Positions 52,841-61,136 of a stretch of DNA of 64,000 nt are shown piece after piece. The stretch's first letter is position 1, and each line of letters starts with the position of its first letter. The DNA is taken from NCBI RefSeq assembly GCF_036245475.1, contig NZ_BTPM01000002.1, forward strand, positions 930,001-994,000. The letters are read 5' to 3'. Source of the stretch: Vibrio sp. 10N (lineage in GTDB: Bacteria > Pseudomonadota > Gammaproteobacteria > Enterobacterales > Vibrionaceae). Both the position numbers and the translations under genes were made by a program. Below the pieces are notes generated by a model, which saw only the letters and a list, made by a program, of their open reading frames with translations, was not told the DNA's origin and ran no database searches.

Positions 52841-53377
52841 TTAAGCTTCTGAATCAGCCACTTTGCGATGACCTTCTTGAAGATGAACAAAGTCTACTAA
52901 ATCATCACCTGAGACTTGATAGGCTTGACCAAAGCCCTTAACAAACAGACCATGTTCCGCTTTTAAGTTAAACAAAACGAAATCTTCTAGCTGACTTAAT
53001 CCGTCAATGATTTCACCAAAGCGCTCCTTCATTTGGCTCACGACCCGCTGCCATTGCTCAGTATCACGTGTGACAACAGTGGCAACGGCATCAAAGGTTA
53101 AACGCTTTCTAGCAAACAGCTGCTTACTCTCCGTTTCATCTTCAATCATCATTAACGATACATTTGGGTTTTGCTCTAAGTTACGGGCATGACGTGCAAT
53201 TTGAGAAATGAGAACAAAGTAGCCATCTTGATTTTGTACAAATGGCGCATAGCTGACATTTGGGCGACCTTCTTGGTCAACCGTTGCTAATTGAATGGTT
53301 TTGCGCTCTTGACGAAACTCTTTAATTTCCGGGCCTAAACGTCCTTGCAGGCGCTCTTGCTTAACTTGTTGATCCAT
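52841..53377 (-). CDS. hutZ: Heme utilization protein HutZ
   Basis: A 178-residue protein of the pyridoxamine-phosphate-oxidase-like split-barrel fold, close in length to V. cholerae HutZ. RKTIQLATVDQEGRPNVSYA begins the barrel; ISQIARHARNLEQNPNVSLM is the typical second segment. HutZ binds heme and supports its breakdown for iron. It is the last gene of hutW-hutX-hutZ, about 68 bases after hutX. Confidence 0.9.
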   Translation of the reverse strand: MDQQVKQERLQGRLGPEIKEFRQERKTIQLATVDQEGRPNVSYAPFVQNQDGYFVLISQIARHARNLEQNPNVSLMMIEDETESKQLFARKRLTFDAVATVVTRDTEQWQRVVSQMKERFGEIIDGLSQLEDFVLFNLKAEHGLFVKGFGQAYQVSGDDLVDFVHLQEGHRKVADSEA

Positions 53378-53445
53378 GTTGAAACCTCACTTTCTCTAAT
53401 AATTATAATCAATTTTTAATGCGATATACTTTTGTAACTGTTTGT

Positions 53446-53952
53446 CTAGCCACGCAGTTGTTGCTGTAGTGCCTTGAAGCTATTTACTTGCTCTGGGAAC
53501 AGTACACGTTTCTTATCTCTCCCTAGGTAGATTTTGAATACGTTGTTTCCCGCTTCATCAAAGAAACCGAAGTAATGGCTTTCGTTGCCCATGAAAGGTT
53601 TACTTACCAGCGCCACGGTTTTAATCAAATCAAGCTTCAAATGGCCATGTAGCTCACCTTCTTTACCCATGAGGTTATAGTAGCCTCGTGCGACCTTGCC
53701 TTTTGGAAATGGCGCTTTGACCTCAAAGATAGAACCAAACGAGTGGACAATCGTCGTCACCGGGCCCCAAGTCGTGATGGACTCTAAGATGTGTTGAGCT
53801 ACATCACCCTTCTCGAACGCGACCATATTTTCTGGCATGGCACATACAACATCACGTTCACTGACTCCCAGCTTTTCTGCGATAGCCGATGGCAGCAGTG
53901 ACGGTTCGGTTTCTAAGATATGTGCAACATTTTGCTTCAATTCAATTGTCAT
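53446..53952 (-). CDS. hutX: Heme utilization cytosolic carrier HutX
   Basis: A 168-residue HutX/ChuX protein. An N-terminal HTH-like helical part (LPSAIAEKLGVSERDVV) is followed by a heme-binding beta domain with GPVTTIVHSFGSIFEVKAP and LHGHLKLDLIKTV. HutX delivers cytoplasmic heme to HutZ. It starts eight bases after the hutW stop, so the two are coupled. Confidence 0.92.
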   Translation of the reverse strand: MTIELKQNVAHILETEPSLLPSAIAEKLGVSERDVVCAMPENMVAFEKGDVAQHILESITTWGPVTTIVHSFGSIFEVKAPFPKGKVARGYYNLMGKEGELHGHLKLDLIKTVALVSKPFMGNESHYFGFFDEAGNNVFKIYLGRDKKRVLFPEQVNSFKALQQQLRG

Positions 53953-53960
53953 TCTATTTC

Positions 53961-55388
53961 CTATGCAGCGTTCATTTTCGCTTTGTTCTGCTTCTGCGCC
54001 GTAGTGGCATGCGGATGCCCTATGCCGCTTGGCATCTGTGGTTTATCTTTAATCATGGTGTTAATCGCGGCGATCGCTCCTTGGGCTAACGTCACCGCCC
54101 AAAACGCTCCCGCTACAGTCAGCTCGAGGTAGTCTCGGTGTCGTTCGACAAGTCCATGCTGTTGCCAAACGTCAAATAGTGGTGTCAGCAGTTCGAACGT
54201 GTCTTGGCCTTCAAAGCTCACGAGCATGCTTCTTCGCACGATACCGCTATCAAAACCTGCTTTAAGACTGGCCAATACAGGTTCGTAATCGCTTTGCTTG
54301 CTCATCATCGCAATCGTCGTATCGCCCGCACGCATCGCGGCCATATAAGCGTCAAGCGTTCGATGATGCATCATTCCATAGCCACCAATGTTTCCACCCG
54401 CTCCCGCGCCAATCGGTAACACTTCGGCAAATGTTTTCGCGACACTGTTATACTGACTGCGCTCTCGGTTATCTCTAGCCCAGTGGTTAACGCTTAACTG
54501 CTTAATGAAATGCGTGTTCATGAAGTTGACACCCAGTTCATACATTGCCGCTTTCTCTGCCGAAGATGCCGGTGCAGGCGAACGCCCTTTTTGTACCAAG
54601 TCCATCATTGGTGCCGAGCCTCCAACCACCAATTGATACAGGTCAACACCATGGGCACCTGTTGCCAGATAGTCGTTTAGGTCTTGCTCAAACACATCTA
54701 AGGTTTGGTAAGGAAGCCCGTAAAGAAGATCAATAACGATTGGAGCCTCGTCTCTGGCCGCAAGTTCTGATACTCGCTTCATCACGACCTCACGGTCATC
54801 AAGTCGCTTAGCACTCCTTCTCACTTTAGTATCGAAACTCTGAATGCCAAAAGAGAAACGGTTGAATCCCCCTTCCAACGCACTCTCAAACATTTCGTCA
54901 CTAAACCGATTAGTACGACCCTCTAACGTAATTTCGCAATCTGTAGCTAATGGAAAGGAAGCATAAATGGCTTTTCCTAGTCGACGTACCTGATCAGGAG
55001 ACAGGTCCGTAGGCGTCCCGCCACCTATGTATACCGCATGAAACAAACCACTTTGCGTCCACTCCAGTTGCGATTTGATTTCAATCTCTTTCATGAGCGC
55101 TTCAAAGTAGTCATCGATCAATCGACGACTCGAGGCATTCTGGAAAAAGTTGCAAAACGTACAGCGAACACGGCAAAACGGAATATGAATGTATAAACAG
55201 CGTTTTTTATTGCGGGACGTAGACTGAGCAGTTAGTTGATGAAACAGACCGTCATACTGTGCTTGTGGTACCGGTTTTCCCATACCTCCTGCATGGGGCG
55301 ATGTTTTCCTACCGAATGCAAATCGAAGTGGATCGGGGCTATTCACCCCAAAATGCGATTCATTGAGTTGACTTAAATCAATTTTCAT
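53961..55388 (-). CDS. hutW: Radical SAM heme-utilization protein HutW
   Basis: A 475-residue radical SAM protein of the ChuW/HutW group, related to coproporphyrinogen oxidase HemN. The 4Fe-4S motif is CRVRCTFC (Cys72, Cys76, Cys79), preceded by LYIHIPF, and YIGGGTPT follows. ChuW-type enzymes open the heme ring anaerobically using SAM, releasing iron. It is the first gene of the minus-strand hut operon and is divergent from hutB across a short region with Fur-like sequences. Confidence 0.92.
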   Translation of the reverse strand: MKIDLSQLNESHFGVNSPDPLRFAFGRKTSPHAGGMGKPVPQAQYDGLFHQLTAQSTSRNKKRCLYIHIPFCRVRCTFCNFFQNASSRRLIDDYFEALMKEIEIKSQLEWTQSGLFHAVYIGGGTPTDLSPDQVRRLGKAIYASFPLATDCEITLEGRTNRFSDEMFESALEGGFNRFSFGIQSFDTKVRRSAKRLDDREVVMKRVSELAARDEAPIVIDLLYGLPYQTLDVFEQDLNDYLATGAHGVDLYQLVVGGSAPMMDLVQKGRSPAPASSAEKAAMYELGVNFMNTHFIKQLSVNHWARDNRERSQYNSVAKTFAEVLPIGAGAGGNIGGYGMMHHRTLDAYMAAMRAGDTTIAMMSKQSDYEPVLASLKAGFDSGIVRRSMLVSFEGQDTFELLTPLFDVWQQHGLVERHRDYLELTVAGAFWAVTLAQGAIAAINTMIKDKPQMPSGIGHPHATTAQKQNKAKMNAA

Positions 55389-55463
55389 AACTGCTCACGA
55401 TTGGTATCAATGCCTTGTTGTATAAGGCTTAATCTAAAACGCAAAAGATCATAATCGTACGAA

Positions 55464-55496
55464 AATGATTATGCAAATGATAATTGATATTATTTT
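55464..55496. promoter_or_regulatory. Fur-box-like region between hutW and hutB
   Basis: An AT-rich stretch with overlapping Fur-like hexamers (AATGATAATTGATATTATTTT). The best 19-base register, 55473-55491, matches the Fur consensus at 13 of 19 positions. Its place between two heme-uptake operons supports iron-dependent repression of both. Confidence 0.6.
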
Positions 55497-55595
55497 CACT
55501 ACGATGCATACTCTTATCAAACTATGGGCTATACACATGCTGTGAGCTCACCAGATAACTTAATGGACAACACTGGCTTCCCTAGGATCCTCATA

Positions 55596-55614
55596 ATGAA
55601 ACACGCTTTAAAAA
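55596..55614 (+). pseudogene. hutB: 5' end of hutB cut off by the insertion sequence
   Basis: ATG at 55596, preceded by AGGATCCTCATA, opens the codons M-K-H-A-L-K and is then interrupted by the insertion sequence. Joining base 55614 to 56914, with one target copy removed, restores the frame: MKHALKKILLVGTALSFPF and on into HutB, a normal signal peptide. Confidence 0.88.
55607..55614. repeat. Left copy of 8-bp target-site duplication
   Basis: TTTAAAAA directly before the insertion-sequence left end, identical to 56906-56913. Confidence 0.9.
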
Positions 55615-55646
55615 GGTTCATCGCGGATTAGCGGGAGCTGAAAACA

Positions 55647-55707
55647 AAAACGGTAGTTAATGGTATGGTTACATCGCCAAACACAACCTGCCAAAAACTA
55701 CCGTTTT
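55647..55707. other. Inverted repeat covering the transposase initiation region
   Basis: AAAACGGTAGTT (55647-55658) and AACTACCGTTTT (55696-55707) are perfect 12-base complements; the second arm ends two bases before the transposase ATG. In transcripts entering from outside, the hairpin would hide the initiation region and limit transposase synthesis. Confidence 0.7.
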
Positions 55708-55708
55708 C

Positions 55709-56902
55709 ATGTCGAATAATACTTTCCTATCTTCCTTCTGGGAAGGCTTTGAAATCATAAAGTCCCACAAAACTGACTCCTTAATTACAATCACCTTGAA
55801 GCCTGACTCTACCGCTCACTGCCAATGCGGTCGCTCATCCGACTCTATTCATGACTACCAATGGCGAGTGCTAAAAGAAACAATGATGTTCGATATTCCT
55901 GTTGAGCTTTTGGTACAAACTCGACGGATAAACTGTCCTGACTGTGGCGTAAAAACGGAAGCTATACCATGGGTTGCACCATATGCTCGAATCACAAATC
56001 GCTTGAAGGGCTATATTGAAAAGTTACTGCCCCTATTGCCTATCAAGCATATCTCCGAGCTGACCGGAGTGCATTGGCATACGATTAAAGAAATTGATAA
56101 ACAACGTCTTAAGCGAGTTGTGCCAACGGTGCCTTGGAGTGATTTGCGTCAACTTGTTATGGACGAGTTCGCCATCTTCAAGGGGCACAGATATGCGACG
56201 GTCATTGCTGATGCTCAAACACACCAAGTGCTTTGGATTGGCATAGGCCGAAGCCGAAAGGACATTCGCCCATTCTTTGAAGAGCTCGGCGACAATGCCG
56301 TCAACATTGAAGTTGTGGCAATGGATATGAACACAGCTTTTGACCTTGAAGTGCAGGCGCATTGCCCAAATGCTCGTATTGTCTATGACATGTTTCATGT
56401 TGTAGCCAAGTTCGGTCGAGAGGTCATGGATAGGGTTCGTGTAGACCAAGCAAATCAATTAAAAACGGACAAGAAAGCACGTCGTTGGATAAAACGTTCC
56501 CGTTGGGTGCTTCTGAAAAACCGAGAGAACTTGAACGTAAAACAACAGAGTTATCTTGATGAAATACTCTCAATCAACCGAGACCTCATGATCACTCATC
56601 TGCTTGGAGCTCAACTCAAGGAACTTTGGTATTGTGACTCAGAGGAGCACGCTAAAGGTTTATGGGAAGTATGGTGGCAGCAGGTGAATGAAAGTGGCAT
56701 ACAACCTCTTATTAATTTTGCTAGAAAGCTCAAACCTTACCTTCACGGAATAGTGGCATCAGCTTCATACCATCTGAATACTTGCACCTTGGAAGGTATC
56801 AATAACAAGATAAAACTCATCAAGCGAATGGGTTATGGTTACCGAGACACGGACTACTTCTTTCTAAAGATTAAAGCGGCCTTCCCCGGAAAGCCGCGAT
56901 GA
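55709..56902 (+). CDS. ISL3-family transposase
   Basis: A 397-residue DDE transposase. The N-terminal zinc-finger-like part has CQCGR and CPDCGVKTE, then an HTH-like helix (ELTGVHWHTIKEIDKQRL). The catalytic core shows the acidic triad in LVMDEFAIFKGHRY, VVAMDMNTAF and CTLEGINNKIKLIKRMGYGY. Length and motifs fit ISL3. The stop codon lies inside the right inverted repeat. No Shine-Dalgarno is visible before the ATG. Confidence 0.94.
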   Translation: MSNNTFLSSFWEGFEIIKSHKTDSLITITLKPDSTAHCQCGRSSDSIHDYQWRVLKETMMFDIPVELLVQTRRINCPDCGVKTEAIPWVAPYARITNRLKGYIEKLLPLLPIKHISELTGVHWHTIKEIDKQRLKRVVPTVPWSDLRQLVMDEFAIFKGHRYATVIADAQTHQVLWIGIGRSRKDIRPFFEELGDNAVNIEVVAMDMNTAFDLEVQAHCPNARIVYDMFHVVAKFGREVMDRVRVDQANQLKTDKKARRWIKRSRWVLLKNRENLNVKQQSYLDEILSINRDLMITHLLGAQLKELWYCDSEEHAKGLWEVWWQQVNESGIQPLINFARKLKPYLHGIVASASYHLNTCTLEGINNKIKLIKRMGYGYRDTDYFFLKIKAAFPGKPR

Positions 56903-56905
56903 ACC

Positions 56906-56913
56906 TTTAAAAA
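56906..56913. repeat. Right copy of 8-bp target-site duplication
   Basis: TTTAAAAA directly after the insertion-sequence right end, identical to 55607-55614. Confidence 0.9.
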
Positions 56914-56921
56914 AGATACTT

Positions 56922-57749
56922 TTGGTGGGTACTGCACTCTCTTTTCCTTTTAGTCTAGCTTTTGCTAACAATGCGGAGAAAATCGTCAGTGCGGGTGCGT
57001 CGGTCACAGAATTAATCTTTGCGCTAGACGCACAATCACAACTTGTCGGCGTCGACGTAACGAGCATTACACCCGAGGACTCAGCACTGCCTAAAGTGGG
57101 GTATCACCGGGCATTGTCTTCAGAAGGTCTTCTTGCACTTCAGCCGACCATCATCATTGGCTCAGATGAAATGGGCCCAAAACCGACATTAGATCAATTG
57201 CAACGTGTCGGTGTTGAGATACAGGTCGTCGATAGCGCCCCTACAATCGATGGATTAAACAAGCGCATTGATCAAATCGCAGCGCTTACTCACTCCGAAG
57301 AAAAAGTGCCCGCTCTTAAGGCGGCCATCGATGAACAAGTAAAAGCTCTAAAATCCAATCAACCTAACGAGAACAAAGCGAAGAAAGTCCTCTTTTTGCT
57401 TATTCATGAAGGACGTCCAGCAAATGTCGCGGGCAGTGACACCACACCAGATGCCATCATCACTCTAGCGGGTGGCATCAATCCTGCCGCTGCTTCTTTG
57501 ACCTCCTACAAACCCATCTCCAATGAATCCATCATTGAAATGCAACCAGATGTCGTACTCGTTAGCGGTCGCAGTCACGCCAAACTTGGTGGTAGTGCCG
57601 CAATTATCGAAGCACTTCCTATGCTGTCGGCCACACCAGCGGGAATTAACAATGCCATTTTGACGATCGATGGCCATGCATTAGTTGGCGGCCTCGGCCT
57701 GAAAAGCCTAGAAGAAGCCAAGCGAATAAACGCCCTGCTCTATCCATAA
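56922..57749 (+). CDS. hutB: HutB, periplasmic heme-binding protein; native start displaced by IS
   Basis: A heme ABC-transporter substrate-binding protein. The mature part is complete: NAEKIVSAGASVTELIFAL, then GYHRALSSEGLLALQPTIII and a C-terminal helix-rich lobe. Its natural ATG and first six codons lie on the far side of the insertion sequence. Possible new starts after the element are TTG 56922 and GTG 56925, giving a signal peptide without its two-lysine n-region (VGTALSFPFSLAFA). Neither has a ribosome site, so expression or export is probably impaired. The HutB role is inferred from hutC-hutD downstream and hutWXZ upstream. Confidence 0.85.
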   Translation: MVGTALSFPFSLAFANNAEKIVSAGASVTELIFALDAQSQLVGVDVTSITPEDSALPKVGYHRALSSEGLLALQPTIIIGSDEMGPKPTLDQLQRVGVEIQVVDSAPTIDGLNKRIDQIAALTHSEEKVPALKAAIDEQVKALKSNQPNENKAKKVLFLLIHEGRPANVAGSDTTPDAIITLAGGINPAAASLTSYKPISNESIIEMQPDVVLVSGRSHAKLGGSAAIIEALPMLSATPAGINNAILTIDGHALVGGLGLKSLEEAKRINALLYP

Positions 57750-57764
57750 ATCGACCAGCTCATT

Positions 57765-57783
57765 GGCTCATTTAGAATGAGCC
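57765..57783 (+). terminator. Terminator-like hairpin between hutB and hutC
   Basis: GGCTCATT (57765-57772) pairs with AATGAGCC (57776-57783) over TAG, followed by TCTTTT. A second hairpin GCCCAGC-TTT-GCTGGGC follows at 57821-57837. They may attenuate read-through from hutB into hutC. Confidence 0.6.
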
Positions 57784-57853
57784 TCTTTTGTCCCGCTTCC
57801 GGATTGCAACCTAAATCAACGCCCAGCTTTGCTGGGCTTGCTATAAGAACAGT

Positions 57854-58888
57854 ATGCTAAGAAATTTTTCCAACACTCTCGTATTTTCAGCATTTGCACT
57901 ATTGCTCGCGGTCTCCTCGGTGTACTCCATTACCGTCGGCCCCATGAATATTTCGTTCTGGGAAAGCGTCACCTCATTGACCACGAAAACAAACGATCTC
58001 GCGCCACATATCAATTTAGTTATTCACGACATACGCCTACCACGAACGCTTCTTTGTATGTTGGTGGGCGCAATTCTCGCTGTATGCGGCGCAGTGATGC
58101 AGGGGCTTTTTCGTAACCCGTTGGCTGAACCCGGAATCATCGGTGTTTCCGCAGGTGCATCACTAGGGGGAGCGCTAGCGATTGTTGGGTTTGCCGCGAT
58201 GGGAATCACTTTCCCCGAGTTTATGGCATTAATGGTGGTACCTGTCTTCGCATTCTTCGGCGGCGCACTGACAACGATTCTGGTCTATCGATTAGGCACC
58301 AGTAAATTTGGCACCTCTGTTACCATTATGCTGCTTGCCGGCGTTGCGATTAGCGCTTTATCAGGGGCTGCAATAGGCTATTTAAACTTCATCGCCGATG
58401 ACCAAATGTTAAGAGATTTGTCACTATGGTCAATGGGGTCGTTGGCAGGAGCCAGTTGGGGAAAAATTGCATTATCTGCGATCACATTCCTAGTGCTGTT
58501 TTGCTACTTCCATAAAAAATCGATGGCGCTCAACGCTCTATTACTTGGCGAGTCAGAAGCGAAGCATCTTGGTATTCCGGTACAACGACTCAAAAGGCAA
58601 TTAATACTACTAACCGCCGTGGGGGTCGGAGTGACAGTGAGTGTTTCCGGCCTTATTGGATTCATCGGCTTGGTTATTCCCCATTTGGGCAGGATGCTCG
58701 CAGGCCCTGATCACCGTACCTTGCTGCCTTTATCTGCGCTACTTGGAGCCTTGCTAATGACTGCTGCCGATATGGTTGCACGCGTCGCTGTTGCGCCAGC
58801 TGAGCTGCCCGTTGGTATTGTTACCGCCATAGTGGGAGCGCCATTCTTCTTATATCTGCTATTTCAGCAAAAAGGAAAAATCCTATGA
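57854..58888 (+). CDS. hutC: Heme ABC transporter permease HutC
   Basis: A 344-residue FecCD/BtuC-type permease with about nine to ten helices. Family motifs are RLPRTLLCMLVGAILAVCGA, GLFRNPLAEPGIIGVSAGAS and GLIGFIGLVIPHLGRMLAGP. It forms the inner-membrane channel for heme delivered by HutB. It ends overlapping hutD by four bases. About 100 bp with two hairpins separates it from hutB. Confidence 0.93.
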   Translation: MLRNFSNTLVFSAFALLLAVSSVYSITVGPMNISFWESVTSLTTKTNDLAPHINLVIHDIRLPRTLLCMLVGAILAVCGAVMQGLFRNPLAEPGIIGVSAGASLGGALAIVGFAAMGITFPEFMALMVVPVFAFFGGALTTILVYRLGTSKFGTSVTIMLLAGVAISALSGAAIGYLNFIADDQMLRDLSLWSMGSLAGASWGKIALSAITFLVLFCYFHKKSMALNALLLGESEAKHLGIPVQRLKRQLILLTAVGVGVTVSVSGLIGFIGLVIPHLGRMLAGPDHRTLLPLSALLGALLMTAADMVARVAVAPAELPVGIVTAIVGAPFFLYLLFQQKGKIL

Positions 58889-59715
58889 GCCTTGCGCGCG
58901 ATATCGACATTGCCAACCCTTTTCATCAATCTGTTCCCCATGATGTCGCCATTTCAGCTCGCGGCATTCGCATGCAATTTGGTGACAGAGTCATACTCGA
59001 TGACATTGATATCGATCTGTATTCAGGCCAGGTCACAACTCTACTTGGCCCTAATGGCGCAGGAAAAAGTACCTTACTGAAACTTCTTTGTGGGGAGACC
59101 CCTTCCGATTTTGATATTCGCTACTTTGGCAAGCAAAGGGCACAATGGCCTGCGCAGCGGTTGTCAAAACATCTGGGGCTACTTCCGCAACACAGCACCT
59201 TGTCCTTTCCTTTTCTCGCTTCTGAAGTGGTTGAGTTGGGCGCTATCCCTTTAGAGATGTGTCATCACGCGACACGCTCGCTTGCCAAACGTTATATGCA
59301 GTCGGCGGATGTAGAACACCTAGCTAGCCGCCTTTATCCTTCACTCTCGGGAGGTGAGAAACAGCGTGTTCACCTAGCCCGAGTATTAACGCAATTACAT
59401 CAATCTGGCGATCAAAAGATCCTAATGTTAGATGAACCCACCTCTGCATTGGATTTGTCTCATCAACACAATACCTTAGCGATTGCAAGGCAGCTCGCGG
59501 ACACGCAAAATGCTGCGGTTGTCGTTGTTCTACATGATCTAAACCTCGCATCACAGTACTCAGACCGGCTGCTAGTGCTAGATAGAGGCAAGGTTGTCGC
59601 AGACGGCGCTCCATGGAAAGCACTCACCAGTGACTTGATCAACAAAGTCTACGGGTATCAGTCCTTGGTAACCAAACACCCAACCCACGACTTTCCAATT
59701 GTGTTACCGCAATAA
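58885..59715 (+). CDS. hutD: Heme ABC transporter ATP-binding protein HutD
   Basis: A 276-residue ABC ATPase: Walker A GPNGAGKSTLLK near residue 55, Q-loop LLPQHSTLSFPF, signature LSGGEKQRVHLARVL, Walker B ILMLDEPTSALD and the H-loop VVVLHDLNLAS. It powers HutC for heme import. It starts within the hutC stop (ATGA). A terminator follows. Confidence 0.94.
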   Translation: MSLARDIDIANPFHQSVPHDVAISARGIRMQFGDRVILDDIDIDLYSGQVTTLLGPNGAGKSTLLKLLCGETPSDFDIRYFGKQRAQWPAQRLSKHLGLLPQHSTLSFPFLASEVVELGAIPLEMCHHATRSLAKRYMQSADVEHLASRLYPSLSGGEKQRVHLARVLTQLHQSGDQKILMLDEPTSALDLSHQHNTLAIARQLADTQNAAVVVVLHDLNLASQYSDRLLVLDRGKVVADGAPWKALTSDLINKVYGYQSLVTKHPTHDFPIVLPQ

Positions 59716-59758
59716 AATTGGTTTGTGTCTATGCCCTGTAAACAACATAGACACAAAA

Positions 59759-59782
59759 AAACCGCTCTAAAAAGAGCGGTTT
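59759..59782. terminator. Bidirectional terminator between hutD and the LuxT-like gene
   Basis: AAACCGCTCT (59759-59768) pairs perfectly with AGAGCGGTTT (59773-59782) over AAAA. The minus strand runs into a T-run and the plus strand into TTTCTC. Confidence 0.88.
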
Positions 59783-59811
59783 CTCATCTTACTGCCTTAA
59801 ACAGCGATAAG

Positions 59812-60273
59812 TTACTTAGACAACTGAATCAATGAACGACCAATAAGCCATTCCAATTCTTTATCGCTGCCTTCACCGTACTGTGTTTCTACCAACTTAT
59901 ACAGACGATCAATACCCTTAGAAGCAAACTCATGTGAGTTTTCGGAAGTAACAACATGATGGAACAGAAGCTTTAGGATTGCTAGAAACTCCTGGTTTTT
60001 CAGCGAGTTAATCCAACTTCCCGTAAACCCATCAATACCTTTTTCAAACTCTAAGTGTTCAACAAACATCTTGAAAATACGTCCATCGAGCGCGGCGGTA
60101 AAGTCCGTTTTCTTTGGAAAGTGGTGACTAATCCCAGTTCTTGATATGCCTGTCTGTTGGCTTAATGTGGTATACGACATTTTGTCATACCCAAGACGAA
60201 TGATCTGATCAACGACCGCTTCCATGATTTTCTGGATCGTAATTTCAGTATCTTCTTTACTACGCTTTGGCAT
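59812..60273 (-). CDS. luxT: TetR-family regulator, LuxT/SwrT-like
   Basis: A 153-residue TetR-type regulator, short for the family. The DNA-binding domain reads IRLGYDKMSYTTLSQQTGIS followed by RTGISHHFPKKTDFT. Length, the N-terminus MPKRSKEDTE and the location next to hutD recall LuxT/SwrT of Vibrio, a quorum-sensing-linked regulator that represses qrr1. The symbol is given from memory of that resemblance. It has a long upstream region with repeated TGTACTA words. Confidence 0.72.
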   Translation of the reverse strand: MPKRSKEDTEITIQKIMEAVVDQIIRLGYDKMSYTTLSQQTGISRTGISHHFPKKTDFTAALDGRIFKMFVEHLEFEKGIDGFTGSWINSLKNQEFLAILKLLFHHVVTSENSHEFASKGIDRLYKLVETQYGEGSDKELEWLIGRSLIQLSK

Positions 60274-60775
60274 TTCTTAAGCTTCTCTAATCGTTATCTG
60301 CGTACGCTGTATGCTATACCATAATTAAAGCAGTGCTCGGTGTAATTTTCTATCCATTTATGTATCAATTTGCTCAAACACAGATTACGGCAATCTGACA
60401 ACAAACCATACACCACACACATACTTGGTATAGATACCATTTAAAATAATATAAATAATCAAGTAATTGATTAGTAACTTATAAAGTCTATCATTTCACA
60501 CAATGGCTTGTACTATTCTGTACTATATCATTAGTACAAGAGTCTCATTTTTGAGAACTCAATCACATCATGACAATACTGCTTGCATACTCAAAAGCTA
60601 TTGATAAACAAATAGATATTCACACTTTTTATCAATTTGAAACCTAATATGACCAGATTCGTGTTCGGTGGTATGCATCATTCACTAACTCGTAGCATAA
60701 AAGCAATGAATTTATTGCTGGATACCTTATTTCTACAGCTATAGAATAACCACAGATTTTATGAGAGGTATCGTT
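60274..60775. promoter_or_regulatory. Divergent control region between the LuxT-like and DUF406 genes
   Basis: About 500 bp without a gene. CTTGTACTA (60507-60515) and TAGTACAAG (60532-60540) are perfect 9-base inverted repeats, with a further TGTACTA at 60519-60525 between them. This is a good candidate operator. The rest is AT-rich and unassigned. Confidence 0.45.
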
Positions 60776-61075
60776 ATGTCAAACACCTATGAAGAACCAA
60801 CCGTATGCGACGCTTGTGGCGTTTCTGGAGAAATGGGTTTCATCATCAAGGAAGGCGATGACGTCGCAGAAGTACAACTATTCGGCGAATCGCAAGTTCA
60901 ACTGCAAGCAGAAATTCAAAAATACATTGATTTGGCTAAGACTGTGTCAGAGAAGGTTGAATTTGAAGTCTCTGAACTTACTGAAGAGAGCAAAGAGCTT
61001 AACGCTCGATTCAAATTTGAAGTGAGTGCAGAAAAGCTCATTTTCGAACTGAAAACGCGCTCACTAGCACGCTAA
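60776..61075 (+). CDS. YfcZ/YiiS-like DUF406 protein
   Basis: A 99-residue cytoplasmic protein: CDACGVSGEMGFIIKEGDDV near the N-terminus and an acidic helical middle, matching the small DUF406 (YfcZ/YiiS) family of unknown function. GAGAGGTATCGTT precedes ATG 60776. It has its own terminator. Confidence 0.8.
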   Translation: MSNTYEEPTVCDACGVSGEMGFIIKEGDDVAEVQLFGESQVQLQAEIQKYIDLAKTVSEKVEFEVSELTEESKELNARFKFEVSAEKLIFELKTRSLAR

Positions 61076-61112
61076 GCCTTAATGCACAAACGGCTAAACG
61101 CCGGAGTTGATT

Positions 61113-61136
61113 AAAGCGAGCATCACTGCTCGCTTT
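61113..61136. terminator. Terminator between DUF406 and DUF1496 genes
   Basis: AAAGCGAGCA (61113-61122) pairs perfectly with TGCTCGCTTT (61127-61136) over TCAC and continues with two more T. It overlaps the 3' end of the converging gene. Confidence 0.88.

Larger units (their letters stand above)
55615..56905. mobile_element. ISL3-family insertion sequence, 1291 bp, complete
   Basis: The terminal inverted repeats begin GGTTCATCGCGG identically at both ends and continue with mismatches to about 21 bases. The element is flanked by an 8-bp direct repeat TTTAAAAA, the target size expected of ISL3 elements. One transposase gene fills it. The element interrupts the signal-peptide codons of hutB. 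Intact ends, intact transposase and perfect duplication suggest a recent insertion. Confidence 0.93.
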
